Source: UBA830 sp038146925
GTDB taxonomy: Bacteria > Pseudomonadota > Alphaproteobacteria > MPNO01 > UBA830
Reading direction: 5' to 3'
Assembly (NCBI GenBank): GCA_038146925.1
Contig: JAYQSP010000007.1
Coordinates: forward strand, 62,001 to 126,000
DNA length: 64,000 bases
Every line of letters begins with the position of its first letter. Positions within the stretch are counted from its first letter, which is position 1. The translations under genes were made by a program, and so were the position numbers. Below the pieces are notes generated by a model that had not been told where the DNA came from, made no database searches, and saw nothing but the letters and a program-made list of their open reading frames with translations. Positions 25,099-34,454 of the stretch are shown here, piece by piece.

Positions 25099-26229
25099 AT
25101 GACCGTCAAAATCCGAAAGTTTCTCGAAGAACGTCAACCCGACACGCCCTGTCTGGTCGTCGATCTCGACGTGATTGCGCAGCGCTACGCCGATCTGGTC
25201 CGCGCTTTGCCCAATGCCGAGATCTTTTACGCGATGAAAGCAAATCCGGCGAAGGAAGTGATCAGCCTTCTCCACGGACTCGGCGCCTGTTTCGACACCG
25301 CCAGCATCTTCGAGATCGAGGCATGCCTGGATCTCGGCATTGGCCCCGAAAGGATCGCGTTCGGGAATACCGTTAAGAAGGAACGCGATATTGCGAGGGC
25401 GTACGAATATGGCGTCCGCCTGTTTGCCTTCGATAGCCGCGCGGAACTGTCGAAGCTGGCTTCGGCGGCGCCGGGCGCCGACGTTTGTTGCCGGGTGTTC
25501 ATGGACGGCGCCGGTTCGGACTGGCCGCTGTCCCGGAAATTCGGATGCGAACCGATGCAGGCGGTGGAAATGTTGAAGGAGGCCGGCGACGCCGGGCTGG
25601 TGCCGGCGGGAGTGTCGTTTCATGTCGGTTCCCAGCAGCGTGACCCCGGACAATGGGATGTCGCGATCGAACAATGTGCGGCCGTATTCGAACAGCTTTC
25701 CCAAAGCGGCGTTGAGCTGACGCTGCTCAATATCGGGGGCGGATTTCCGGCCAGCTACCGGCAACCGATCGAAAGCGCGGACGCCTACGGCGCTGGCATA
25801 CGCGATTCGCTGGTTCGTCATTTCGGCAACAGGCCGCCCCGCATCATCGCGGAACCCGGACGCTACATCGCGGGCGACGCCGGCATCATTCAGACCGAGG
25901 TTGTGCTGGTCGCGGAAAAATCCCGGGAACCGGACCGTCGCTGGATCTTCCTGGATGTGGGAAAGTTCGGGGGTCTGCCCGAAACCTTCGAAGAAGCCAT
26001 CCAGTACCGGATCACGACTCCCCATGACGGTGGGCCCGAAGGCCCCGTTGTGCTGGCCGGTCCTACCTGCGACGAAGTCGACGTTCTGTACGATGCAGCA
26101 GGTTACACCCTGCCGCTTGTTCTGGCCGCGGGCGACAGGATCGAAATTCTGAGCGCGGGCGCATACACTGCGACCTATTCCGCCGTCGGGTTCAACGGGT
26201 TCCCGCCGCTCAGCGAGTATTATATCTGA
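25099..26229 (+). CDS. Ornithine/lysine decarboxylase, alanine-racemase fold (type III)
   Basis: A 376-residue PLP decarboxylase of fold type III. PLP binds Lys47 in FYAMKANP. HVGSQQRD (about 175-182) and LNIGGGFP form the phosphate site, and AEPGRYIAGDAG is conserved. GPTCDEVDVL near residue 315 contains the catalytic Cys and the Asp that contacts ornithine. It makes putrescine from ornithine or cadaverine from lysine. It is 52 bp after the small membrane protein gene and probably has its own regulation. Preference for ornithine over lysine is inferred. Confidence 0.92.
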   Translation: MTVKIRKFLEERQPDTPCLVVDLDVIAQRYADLVRALPNAEIFYAMKANPAKEVISLLHGLGACFDTASIFEIEACLDLGIGPERIAFGNTVKKERDIARAYEYGVRLFAFDSRAELSKLASAAPGADVCCRVFMDGAGSDWPLSRKFGCEPMQAVEMLKEAGDAGLVPAGVSFHVGSQQRDPGQWDVAIEQCAAVFEQLSQSGVELTLLNIGGGFPASYRQPIESADAYGAGIRDSLVRHFGNRPPRIIAEPGRYIAGDAGIIQTEVVLVAEKSREPDRRWIFLDVGKFGGLPETFEEAIQYRITTPHDGGPEGPVVLAGPTCDEVDVLYDAAGYTLPLVLAAGDRIEILSAGAYTATYSAVGFNGFPPLSEYYI

Positions 26230-26312
26230 CTGAGGGGTGCCCGTCGGTCGGTGCGGCTGGATTGCCGCGCGAAGCCCCCCTAAACTCCCCGGGAAATCAA
26301 TTGGAGCGACCA

Positions 26313-26948
26313 ATGAAACTTTACGGCTTTTCCCGCTCGTCGGCGGCCTTCCGCGTCCGCATCGCCCTGAACCTGAAAGGCATTGCATGGGAGCACATCA
26401 ATATCAGTCTTCCCGACGGCGATCAGTTCGACGACAGCTACAAGACTCTCAATCCGCAGGGACGGGTGCCGACGCTGATCGACGGCGACAACGTTCTGTA
26501 TCAGTCGATGGCAATTCTGGAGTATCTCGAAGAAACTCACCCGGAACCGGCATTCCTGCCGTCAGATCCGGTGGGCCGGGCCCGTGTGCGTGGACTGGCG
26601 GACATCATCGCCTGCGACATTCATCCGCTGAACAATCTCGCCGTCCTTAAGTTTATGTCGCGCGAAATGGGAGCGGACAAGGATGCCGTCAACGTTACCT
26701 GGTATCAGCACTGGATCTACGAGGGATTCAACGCGCTGGAGGCACATCTGGCGGCGGACAGCGAAACGGGCACCTTTGCCCATGGCGACGCGCCCGGGCT
26801 GGTCGATATCTGTATCGTTCCGCAGGTGTTCAACGCCCAGCGCTATGAATGCGATCTGTCGCCTTATCCTCGACTGATGGGGATTTTCGCAGAATGTATG
26901 AAGCTGGAGGCTTTCGACAACGCTCAGCCGTCGAAGCAGCCCGACTGA
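26313..26948 (+). CDS. maiA: Zeta-class glutathione S-transferase / maleylacetoacetate isomerase
   Basis: A 211-residue GST. The catalytic SSAAFRVRIAL motif is at about 9-19, as in maleylacetoacetate isomerases (SSCSWRVRIAL-type). GRVPTLIDGD and LYQSMAILEYLEETHP form the glutathione site. The C-terminal domain contains CDIHPLNNLAVLKF, typical of the zeta class. The likely reaction is cis-trans isomerisation of maleylacetoacetate or maleylpyruvate in aromatic breakdown. No hmgA or fahA lies near. ATG 26313 gives the normal MKLYGFSRSS start. Confidence 0.88.
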   Translation: MKLYGFSRSSAAFRVRIALNLKGIAWEHINISLPDGDQFDDSYKTLNPQGRVPTLIDGDNVLYQSMAILEYLEETHPEPAFLPSDPVGRARVRGLADIIACDIHPLNNLAVLKFMSREMGADKDAVNVTWYQHWIYEGFNALEAHLAADSETGTFAHGDAPGLVDICIVPQVFNAQRYECDLSPYPRLMGIFAECMKLEAFDNAQPSKQPD

Positions 26949-27008
26949 CCTATATCCGCATTCTCGGTATTGCGCCGCCGGTGACGTTCTCGACCGAATA
27001 AGAACCGT

Positions 27009-27785
27009 TTACTTTTTCGCAGCCCTGGCCTCTGCGACGATGGCGCGCAGGGATTCGAGATCGCGCCCGCCGCGCAGCAGCGTATCTCCGATCACGAAGG
27101 ACGGCGTGCCGTTCAGTTTCAGCTTTTCGGCGAGCGCGTAGTTTTTGCGGATAATCGCATCGACTTCCGGACTCTTCATGTCCTTGTCCAGTTGCGCCGT
27201 ATCCAACCCGACCGATTTCGCCATGCGCAGGATCGAGGCCCGGTCGAAGGAGGAATTCGCTTCCATCATGACCTTGTGGAAGGCGAGATACTTGCCCTGC
27301 TGTCGCGAGGCGATCGCGGCGCGTGCGGCGAGGACTGAATTCGGCCCCAGGATCGGCCATTCCTTGTACACGCGACGGATATTCGGATCCGTTTTGACCA
27401 ATTCGTTCACGATGGGATGGATACGCTTGCACACGCCGCAGCGGTAGTCGAAGAATTCCACGACGGTGACGTCGCCCTTTGGGTTGCCGCCTACAGGCGC
27501 ATCCGGGTCGTTGAATATTTCCGCTTTGCTGGCAGCCAGAATATTCTGGTCGGCCCGCGCTTCGGCAAGGCGCTGCTTTTCTCGCAGGCGTTCGATCGCC
27601 TGTGTGATGATTTCCGGATTCTCCAGAATGTAATCCCGGACGATGCCTTCGAACGCTTTTTTCTGTTCGGCGGAAATAGTGCCCGAACCGGCCGGCTGGG
27701 CTGCGGCGGGGCCGGTCAGGACGATCACGGCGGAGAGCATTGCAGCGGAGATGGTGGACAGAAACTGGTGTTTGGAAAGGAACAT
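27009..27785 (-). CDS. DsbA-family thioredoxin-fold protein, exported
   Basis: A 258-residue periplasmic DsbA-like protein. A signal peptide covers residues 1-29 (cleavage AAA-QP). A helical N-terminal extension of about 60 residues resembles the oligomerisation region of the ScsC/Com1 group. The active site is C116-G-V-C119, and the cis-proline loop is NGTPSFVIG. Trimeric members of this group shuffle or reduce disulfides. An in-frame ATG at 27812 is a possible alternative start. It is a single gene between convergent maiA and the M48 protease gene. Confidence 0.92.
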   Translation of the reverse strand: MFLSKHQFLSTISAAMLSAVIVLTGPAAAQPAGSGTISAEQKKAFEGIVRDYILENPEIITQAIERLREKQRLAEARADQNILAASKAEIFNDPDAPVGGNPKGDVTVVEFFDYRCGVCKRIHPIVNELVKTDPNIRRVYKEWPILGPNSVLAARAAIASRQQGKYLAFHKVMMEANSSFDRASILRMAKSVGLDTAQLDKDMKSPEVDAIIRKNYALAEKLKLNGTPSFVIGDTLLRGGRDLESLRAIVAEARAAKK

Positions 27786-27921
27786 ATCTGATCGTACTCT
27801 CGGTTTGAACATGCCGGTTGCCGAGCCTCCGCGCAGCCGGTTCGATTGAGGCATATCGTATCAGGATTGGGACCGGGGGTCACAATCGCTTGATTAAATC
27901 GACATTAAACTTCGGCAAGGG

Positions 27922-29310
27922 TTAACGGCGTTGCCGGTCGCGCGCCCGTTTGGCCGTGGCCTCGATATCCTGCGCGCGCAGCCAGCCTGGTGAATTCTCG
28001 GGCAGAATGCGCATTGCCTTGCTGGCCTGGCCCCGGGCGTCGAGGAATCGGCCAAGCAGCAGGTGGTATTCCGCCAGGGCGAGCGAGGATATGCCCAACT
28101 GCCCGTTGCGGCCATAGGCCGTCGCCGCCAGTTGCCAGGACAGCGGCATGAACCGGTCGTAGCGCAGCGCCTGTTCCAGATTGCCGACGGCCGATTTGAT
28201 AAGATCCGGCCGATTGAGTTCTATCTGTACGTGCGCCAGTCCAACACGCAGCAGAGGCTGTTGCGGGCGAAGGTTTACCGCGCGTTCATAGTCCGGCAAC
28301 GCTTCCGTGAGCTTGCCATTCTCGAACAGGATCTGACCCCGCAGTTCATGAAAATACGGATCGTCCGGCGCCTGGCTGATCAACCCATCCATCAGTTCCA
28401 GCGCTTCGTCCATTCGGGAATCGCGGTAAAAGGCCATGGCCCGGGCATAGCGGGCACTGACCGAAGAATCGTCGGCCGCGTATTCCTTTAGGGTCTGGCT
28501 TGGCGGATTGATGAAGCCTTTAAGCTTGGCGACCATGCGATCGTGCATTGCCTTGACGAGGCTCGGCAACTGATTGCCTGAATACCGGGAATTTTCGACA
28601 TGCTTGCGAACAAACGCGATCCGGTCCTGTGTCAGCGGATGCGTAACCACATAGGCGTCCTGCCGCGCGCGCACCAATAGTTCCTGATCCTGCAGGAGTT
28701 CGAAGAATTCCAGCAAACCAGTCGCAGATGAGCGGGTCTGATCCAGAAGGTCCACGGCCACCTGATCCGCGGACCGTTCCTGTGTGCGCGAAAACTTCAG
28801 CAAATTCTTCAGCGCGATGTCGCTGCCTTTCGCGCTGGTGGCGGCTGCGACGCCACCGTCCTTCGCCAGCACACCCAGCGCAAAGCCGATGATCTGGCCG
28901 ATCAGCGCCTGATTCCGGGCATCGTCCAGTGCACCGCTCAGCCGGGCCAGATGGCCGCCGGTGATATGGCCGATTTCATGGGCCAGCACGCCCACGATCT
29001 GTTCCGGGCGGTCCGCCGACATCAGCAGCCCGCTTGTCATGAATATCCGCTGGCCCCGGGCGACGAAGGCGTTCAGCGCCTTGTCGTTCAAGATATGCAG
29101 GCCGACGTCCTGCGGTTCGAACCCCGCCGCCCTCAGAAGTGGCGAAGCATAAACGCGGATGGTATGTTCGATTTCGGCATCGCGAATACCGGCTGCCCCT
29201 GCCGGATTGGGTGCCAGCGCCAATTGCAGCGATAGGATCGCGACGACCGCGCCGACGGCTGCCAAGGAGGAAATTGCATTGCGCACGGGCGAAACTTTCT
29301 CTCGTAACAT
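27922..29310 (-). CDS. Periplasmic M48 metalloprotease with TPRs (BepA-like)
   Basis: A 462-residue exported zinc protease. A signal peptide spans about 1-40. The zinc site HEIGHITGGH is at 111-120, with a third ligand Glu expected in RSADQVAVDLL. TPR-like helices fill the C-terminal half. This layout is that of BepA/YfgC, which processes or degrades stalled outer-membrane proteins. A GTG at 29286, with GAGAAAG upstream, is an attractive alternative start because TATAAT (29309-29314, minus) overlaps the ATG. The 5' end overlaps the divergent lipoprotein gene. Confidence 0.92.
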   Translation of the reverse strand: MLREKVSPVRNAISSLAAVGAVVAILSLQLALAPNPAGAAGIRDAEIEHTIRVYASPLLRAAGFEPQDVGLHILNDKALNAFVARGQRIFMTSGLLMSADRPEQIVGVLAHEIGHITGGHLARLSGALDDARNQALIGQIIGFALGVLAKDGGVAAATSAKGSDIALKNLLKFSRTQERSADQVAVDLLDQTRSSATGLLEFFELLQDQELLVRARQDAYVVTHPLTQDRIAFVRKHVENSRYSGNQLPSLVKAMHDRMVAKLKGFINPPSQTLKEYAADDSSVSARYARAMAFYRDSRMDEALELMDGLISQAPDDPYFHELRGQILFENGKLTEALPDYERAVNLRPQQPLLRVGLAHVQIELNRPDLIKSAVGNLEQALRYDRFMPLSWQLAATAYGRNGQLGISSLALAEYHLLLGRFLDARGQASKAMRILPENSPGWLRAQDIEATAKRARDRQRR

Positions 29311-30604
29311 TATAAGTAGGTGGCGGTTCCGGGTCCGTCAATCGATCGGAGCGGCCCTCCTCGGAGGAATGCTCGCCGCCTGCGGCAGCGACGGCCCACC
29401 CGAGGGGCAGGTCGGTTTCGTTTCGTCGGATTTCGGCGGCGTCGTGTCGGACGAACCGCGCTCCGCGCTGATCGGGCGCGATATTCTGTCTTCCGGCGGC
29501 AATGCGATCGATGCCGTCGTGGCGACCTATTTCGCCCTGTCGGTGACGTATCCCGGCGCTGCGAGCCTTGGCGGGGGTGGGATGTGCGTGGCGTTCCGCG
29601 GTGAAGGCGAGACGATCGAGGCAATCGATTTCCGGCCTGCGCTGTACGAAATGGACGGGAAGGCAGCGATGATTCCCGGCGTCGTACGGGGAATGTTCGC
29701 GCTTCACGCCCGTTACGGGCGTCTGCAATGGGAAGCCCTGCTGCTTCCAGCCGAGCGGCTAGCAAGATTCGGCAATCCGGTATCCCGTGCCTTCGCCCGC
29801 CGACTGGCGGCGGTACCCACGGACGGGTTGGCCGACCCGACGGTCCGGCGTCTTTTCGCCCCGTCCGGCAAGACGATTGTCGAAGGCGACGTGCTCAGCC
29901 AGTTCGAACTCTCTGCATCCCTGGCCCGTATCCGGCTAAGAGGCCCGGGCGATTTCTACGCCGGAGACTTCGCGAAACTTCTGGCGCAGGATATTGGCGC
30001 GGCGACGGGCGTAGACGTGCCGGTGTCGACGTTCCGCGACTACCGGCCGAAATGGCTGAAAACCGAAAAGATCGATATTGGCAAGGACGAACTTCATCTC
30101 CCCGGAAATGCGGCCGGTACCCGGGCGGCTGCGTTGTGGCGGGGCGTGGCTTCAGGATCCGCGCGGCAGGGACAGGCGCCTTACGACAGCGCCGGTTTCG
30201 TCGCGGTCGACAGGCAGGGCGGCGGCGCGGCCTGTGTGGTATCCACCAACGGTACGCTCGGCGCGGGCCGGATGATCGGGTCGAGCGGCATTCTGATGGC
30301 GGCGCCTCCGCGCGGGGACGCCTTCCCCGGCGTACCGATGCTGCTGGTCAACCGGCCATTGAAGGATGCCCGCGGCGCGGCGAGCGGCTCCGGCGGCGCG
30401 GGCGGCGCGAGCCGGGCAATCGGCGCCGCGCGGAAAGCCTTCGACGATGACACCGACCCCGAAAAGGCATTCGGACCCGCGGACGGCGCCGACGGCCGGG
30501 CCGGACTGATCCATTGTCCGAAAGGCGCGCGTGAAAATCCCGATTCCTGTCGTTTCGCGGCCGATCCTTTCGGTCATGGACTGGCCGTCAGCGCGGCGCT
30601 CTGA
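29279..30604 (+). CDS. Gamma-glutamyltransferase-like lipoprotein, probably catalytically altered
   Basis: A 441-residue protein. A TTG at 29279 lies 8 bp after a perfect AAGGAGG and gives a basic N-terminus and a lipobox LAAC at about residue 35. The ILSSGGNAIDAVVATYFALSVTYPGAASLGGGG region is typical of gamma-glutamyltransferases. The family is usually about 550 residues. The conserved TTHxSxxD that supplies the catalytic Thr aligns here with SAGFVAVD, so the Thr is replaced by Ser or lost. It overlaps the divergent M48 gene by 32 bp, and an aminotransferase gene follows after 3 bp. Confidence 0.78.
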   Translation: MRTGETFSRNIISRWRFRVRQSIGAALLGGMLAACGSDGPPEGQVGFVSSDFGGVVSDEPRSALIGRDILSSGGNAIDAVVATYFALSVTYPGAASLGGGGMCVAFRGEGETIEAIDFRPALYEMDGKAAMIPGVVRGMFALHARYGRLQWEALLLPAERLARFGNPVSRAFARRLAAVPTDGLADPTVRRLFAPSGKTIVEGDVLSQFELSASLARIRLRGPGDFYAGDFAKLLAQDIGAATGVDVPVSTFRDYRPKWLKTEKIDIGKDELHLPGNAAGTRAAALWRGVASGSARQGQAPYDSAGFVAVDRQGGGAACVVSTNGTLGAGRMIGSSGILMAAPPRGDAFPGVPMLLVNRPLKDARGAASGSGGAGGASRAIGAARKAFDDDTDPEKAFGPADGADGRAGLIHCPKGARENPDSCRFAADPFGHGLAVSAAL

Positions 30605-30607
30605 ACG

Positions 30608-31759
30608 ATGGCGCTGAAGAAATCGACCCGGGGGCAGGTGCCGCCGTTCATCGTCATGGACGTCATGCGGGAAGCCAACCGGCTGGAAAGTACCGGGCGC
30701 GATATTCTGCATCTTGAGGTCGGACAACCTTCCACGGGCGCGCCTTCGAAGGTCATCGCCGCCGCGCAGCATGCCCTGATAAACGACAAGCTCGGATATA
30801 CCGAAGCCCTTGGGATCGATCCGCTGCGGCGTCGGATCGCCCGATATTATAGCGACACGCACGATATCGACCTTGCCGAGGACCGCGTGATCGTCACGAC
30901 CGGTTCGTCCGGCGGTTTCATGCTGGCGTTTCTCGCGGCCTTCGATGTCGGCGACCGCGTGGTGTTGGCCGATCCCGGATATCCGGCCTACCGTAATATC
31001 CTGGCGGCGTTGGGAATCGAGGCTGTGGGGGTGCCGGCGACCGCGGAGGACCGATATCAGCCCACCCCGGCATTGCTGGACCGGATCGATGGAGAGATCG
31101 ACGGGCTGATCGTGGCAAGCCCCGCCAATCCGACCGGCACGATGATCTCCGCCGACGAGATGGCGGCGCTGACGTCCTATTGCGACGATCGGGGCATTCG
31201 TCTGATTTCGGACGAGATCTATCATGGCATCACATACGAGATGCCCGGCGTGACGGCGCTGACGCACACCGACAATGCGTTCGTGGTGAACAGTTTTTCG
31301 AAGTACTACTCGATGACGGGCTGGCGCGTCGGCTGGATGGTGATCCCCGAACAGCTTCACCGGTCGGTGGAATGCCTGGCGCAGAATATTTTCATCTCCG
31401 TGCCTGCGCTGTCGCAACATGCGGCGAGCGCTGCGTTCGATTGCACCGCCGAGCTGGACGAAAACGTCGCGCGTTATGCCGCCAACCGGGAGTTATTGCT
31501 GCGGGAACTGCCGAAGGCGGGGCTGACGAAACTCGCACCTGCGGACGGGGCGTTTTATATCTACGCCGACGTCTCGCATCTGACCAACGACAGCGAGGAT
31601 TTCTGCCGCCGGATGTTGACCGAAGCGGGGATCGCGACTGCGCCAGGGACGGATTTCGACCGCGACCGCGGCCGGTCGGCTATCCGGATTTCCTTTGCGG
31701 GCGATACTCAGACCATGTCAGATGCCGCCGGGCGGCTGAAGGACTGGATAGAAGGCTGA
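30608..31759 (+). CDS. PLP-dependent class I/II aminotransferase
   Basis: A 383-residue fold-type I aminotransferase. PLP lysine is K232 in VNSFSKYYSMTGWRVGW. SPANPTGTM and the LISDEIYHGI segment hold the Asn, Asp and Tyr that contact PLP. The C-terminal RSAIRISFA carries the carboxylate-binding Arg. Substrate is not clear; close groups act on aspartate, aromatic or other L-amino acids. It begins 3 bp after the GGT-like gene and converges on RNase E with 43 bp between stops. Confidence 0.93.
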   Translation: MALKKSTRGQVPPFIVMDVMREANRLESTGRDILHLEVGQPSTGAPSKVIAAAQHALINDKLGYTEALGIDPLRRRIARYYSDTHDIDLAEDRVIVTTGSSGGFMLAFLAAFDVGDRVVLADPGYPAYRNILAALGIEAVGVPATAEDRYQPTPALLDRIDGEIDGLIVASPANPTGTMISADEMAALTSYCDDRGIRLISDEIYHGITYEMPGVTALTHTDNAFVVNSFSKYYSMTGWRVGWMVIPEQLHRSVECLAQNIFISVPALSQHAASAAFDCTAELDENVARYAANRELLLRELPKAGLTKLAPADGAFYIYADVSHLTNDSEDFCRRMLTEAGIATAPGTDFDRDRGRSAIRISFAGDTQTMSDAAGRLKDWIEG

Positions 31760-31782
31760 TGCCGCCCGGGTGAAACGCCCGG

Positions 31783-31806
31783 ACGTATTATCAGACGTAT
31801 TATCAG
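31783..31806. repeat. Tandem 12-bp duplication at the end of rne
   Basis: ACGTATTATCAG occurs twice in direct succession (31783-31794 and 31795-31806). The second copy contains the rne stop codon on the minus strand, so the duplication has produced another copy of TGATAATACGT just after the stop. Confidence 0.7.
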
Positions 31807-34454
31807 TCGACGATTTTCTGCCACCAGCCCCGGCGTTTGGGCTTGTTCTGTTCCACGGCCGCGGCCGCCGCTGCGATTTCTGCGGATTCGTTTTTCGCGT
31901 CTTCTGCTTCCGAGGCCGCATCGGTTTCCGTATTTTCAGACGTATCGTCCCGGAGCGCGGCGCCGTTGTCGGAGCTCTCGTCCGCGTTGGCTCCGTTGGT
32001 CGCCGCGGTGTGCGGCTCCGCATCCGCTTCTGCCTGCACTTCCGCAGCGTCGGGCTTGGTGTCGGCAGGCTGGGCCGATTCTTGTTGCGCGATGTCGCCA
32101 TCGTTAACGGCCACCGAGACATCGGCGGCGATGGAGGACGCCTCGTCCTGCCGAGCGCCTTCTTCGGAGCCGTCCGCCGGGTCCGCGTTGTCGTCGGTCT
32201 CGGCGTTTTCGGCCTGGGACTCTGCGCTGGCATTCCGGTTGCGGCGTCTTCCGCCTCTGCGGCCGCGCCTCCGCCGGCGGGAACCCTGTTTTTCCTCGCC
32301 GGAATCGTCGTTTTCGCCCGACGCTTCCTGACGATCGTTATCGCCGGACGCATCGGCATCGCCTTCCGCGCTGTCGTCGGAATTGTCGTCGGCGCGTGCT
32401 TCGCTGTTTTGTGAGCGACGACGGCCCCGCCGGCGGCGGCCGCGTTTCGGCCTGTCGGATTTTTCCGCTTCGTCTTCGCTTGCGGCGACCGCCTCTTCGT
32501 CCTCGTCCGGGATGTCTTCGTCGTCGTCGTCATTTGCCGCCTGCGTGGCGCCCATGCCGCGGGACGGCTGGCCCGCAGCGGGTTCCGGCCTTCCTTTGAC
32601 TCGCTCGATGTCGATATCGGGCGGGACAACGCTGTCGTCGCCCTCGAGGATGACCTGGAAACCGTATCGGCTTTCCAGATTGACCAGAGTGGAGCGCTTC
32701 TGGTTGAGGATATAAAGCGCCACTTCGGTCGGCACGCGGACGGTGATTTCGCTGGTCCGCATCCGAATGCCTTCCTCCTCGATGGCTCGGAGGACGCGCA
32801 TCGCCATGGATTCGGTGGACAAAATGTTACCAGTGCCGCGGCAGTGCGGACATACCTGCGAACTGGTTTCCAGCAGGCTCGGACGCAACCGCTGACGCGA
32901 CAGCTCCAGCAGCCCGAAATTGCTGATCCGTCCGATCTGCAGCCGGGCCCGGTCCGTCTTCATCGCGTCTTTCAGTCGCCGTTCTACCTTGCGGACGTTG
33001 CGGCTGTCTTCCATGTCGATGAAGTCGATGACGATCAGGCCGGCGAGGTCGCGCAGGCGCAACTGCCGGGCGACTTCTTCCGCCGCTTCGATGTTCGTCT
33101 TGACGGCGGTTTCCTCGATATTGCGTTCGCGCGTCGACTTGCCGGAGTTCACATCGATCGCGACCAGCGCCTCGGTCGGGTTGATGACGATGTAGCCGCC
33201 CGATTTTAGCTGCACTTCCGGATTGTGCATGGCGTCGAGCTGCTGCTCGATCTGGAAGCGCTGATAAAGCGGGATGGTGTCGTCCCGGTACTGCTGAACC
33301 CGCTTGGCGTGGCTCGGCATCATCAGACGCATGAACCGCTTGGCGGTCTGATAGGTTTCTGCGCCCTCGACCTGGATTTCTTCGATATCCTTGCTGTAAA
33401 CGTCGCGTATCGCGCGTTTGATGATATCGCCTTCTTCGTAAACCATACTGGGCGCGCTTGATTCGAGCGTCGTTTCCCGCACCTCGTCCCACGCCCGGAT
33501 CAGGTATTCGAAATCGCGCTTTATCTCTGCCTTGTTGCGTTCCAGCCCCGCGGTCCGAATGATCACGCCCATGCCGTCAGGCATGTCGAGTGAATTCAGC
33601 GTGTCGCGCAGCTTGCGGCGTTCCTTCGACCCGGTAATTTTTCGGGAAATGCCGCCGCCGCGAGACGAATTCGGCATCAACACGCAATAGCGGCCGGCCA
33701 GGGAAATGTAGGTCGTGAGAGCCGCGCCCTTGTTGCCGCGCTCTTCCTTGACGACCTGGACGAGCAGAATCTGTCGCCGCTTGATGACTTCCTGAATTTT
33801 GTAGCGCCGCATGCCGCGTGTCCGGCGGGGGGACGACGATTCCGCCGCTTCGAGGGCTTCCTCGACGTCGGGATCGGCGGCGACAGGGTCGGGATCGTCA
33901 CCGGTATCCGTTTCCGGTGTTTCCTCGGCGGACGCTTCGTCCCCGTCGTCGGATCCGGCAACCGTGTCGTCGCCCGATGCTTCCGCGGACACGTCCGTAT
34001 CGTCGTCGGCGTCTTCCTCCGCATCTTCAGCGGAAGCTTCCGCGTCTTCTGCATCGGTTTCTTCTTCATCGGAGGAGGCATCGACGTCATCGGCGTCTTC
34101 TCCATCCTCTCCGATGTCGCCGTCGATATCTTCCAGATGCTCGCGCGCGGCGCGGGCCTGGCGTTCCAGTTCTTCCTGCTCGTCGATCAGCGCCTGACGG
34201 TCCTCCATCGGGATCTGATAGTAATCCGGATGGATTTCGCTGAAGGCCAGGAAGCCGTGACGGTTGCCGCCGAAATCGACAAACGCCGCCTGAAGCGACG
34301 GTTCCACCCGCGTGACCTTGGCGAGGTAGATATTGCCTTTGACCTGTTTCTTGAAAGTGGTCTCGATGTCGTATTCGTCGAGACGGTTGCCGGATGTGAC
34401 GACGACCCGGATTTCTTCCGGGTGCGCGCCATCCACAAGCATGCGCTTAGACAT
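31803..34454 (-). CDS. rne: Ribonuclease E/G
   Basis: An 883-residue RNase E. The ATG at 34454 follows GGAGAAAAAACT and gives MSKRMLVDG. The S1 domain (about 35-230) is split by an acidic Asp/Glu/Ala/Ser-rich insert at about 108-207. The catalytic core contains LVAIDVNSGKSTRERNIEETA and LIVIDFIDM, with the acidic catalytic residues, and the zinc link is CPHCRGTG. The C-terminal 190 residues are a disordered basic/acidic scaffold ending in KRRGWWQKIVD, the end typical of alphaproteobacteria. It should start mRNA decay and process rRNA and tRNA. The upstream in-frame extension is not credible. Confidence 0.96.
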   Translation of the reverse strand: MSKRMLVDGAHPEEIRVVVTSGNRLDEYDIETTFKKQVKGNIYLAKVTRVEPSLQAAFVDFGGNRHGFLAFSEIHPDYYQIPMEDRQALIDEQEELERQARAAREHLEDIDGDIGEDGEDADDVDASSDEEETDAEDAEASAEDAEEDADDDTDVSAEASGDDTVAGSDDGDEASAEETPETDTGDDPDPVAADPDVEEALEAAESSSPRRTRGMRRYKIQEVIKRRQILLVQVVKEERGNKGAALTTYISLAGRYCVLMPNSSRGGGISRKITGSKERRKLRDTLNSLDMPDGMGVIIRTAGLERNKAEIKRDFEYLIRAWDEVRETTLESSAPSMVYEEGDIIKRAIRDVYSKDIEEIQVEGAETYQTAKRFMRLMMPSHAKRVQQYRDDTIPLYQRFQIEQQLDAMHNPEVQLKSGGYIVINPTEALVAIDVNSGKSTRERNIEETAVKTNIEAAEEVARQLRLRDLAGLIVIDFIDMEDSRNVRKVERRLKDAMKTDRARLQIGRISNFGLLELSRQRLRPSLLETSSQVCPHCRGTGNILSTESMAMRVLRAIEEEGIRMRTSEITVRVPTEVALYILNQKRSTLVNLESRYGFQVILEGDDSVVPPDIDIERVKGRPEPAAGQPSRGMGATQAANDDDDEDIPDEDEEAVAASEDEAEKSDRPKRGRRRRGRRRSQNSEARADDNSDDSAEGDADASGDNDRQEASGENDDSGEEKQGSRRRRRGRRGGRRRNRNASAESQAENAETDDNADPADGSEEGARQDEASSIAADVSVAVNDGDIAQQESAQPADTKPDAAEVQAEADAEPHTAATNGANADESSDNGAALRDDTSENTETDAASEAEDAKNESAEIAAAAAAVEQNKPKRRGWWQKIVD

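Noticed and set aside
29309..29341. Sigma-70 promoter for the M48 gene (TTGACG ... TATAAT on the minus strand)
   Set aside because: The spacing is 21 bp, too long for a normal promoter; kept only as a remark on the start choice.
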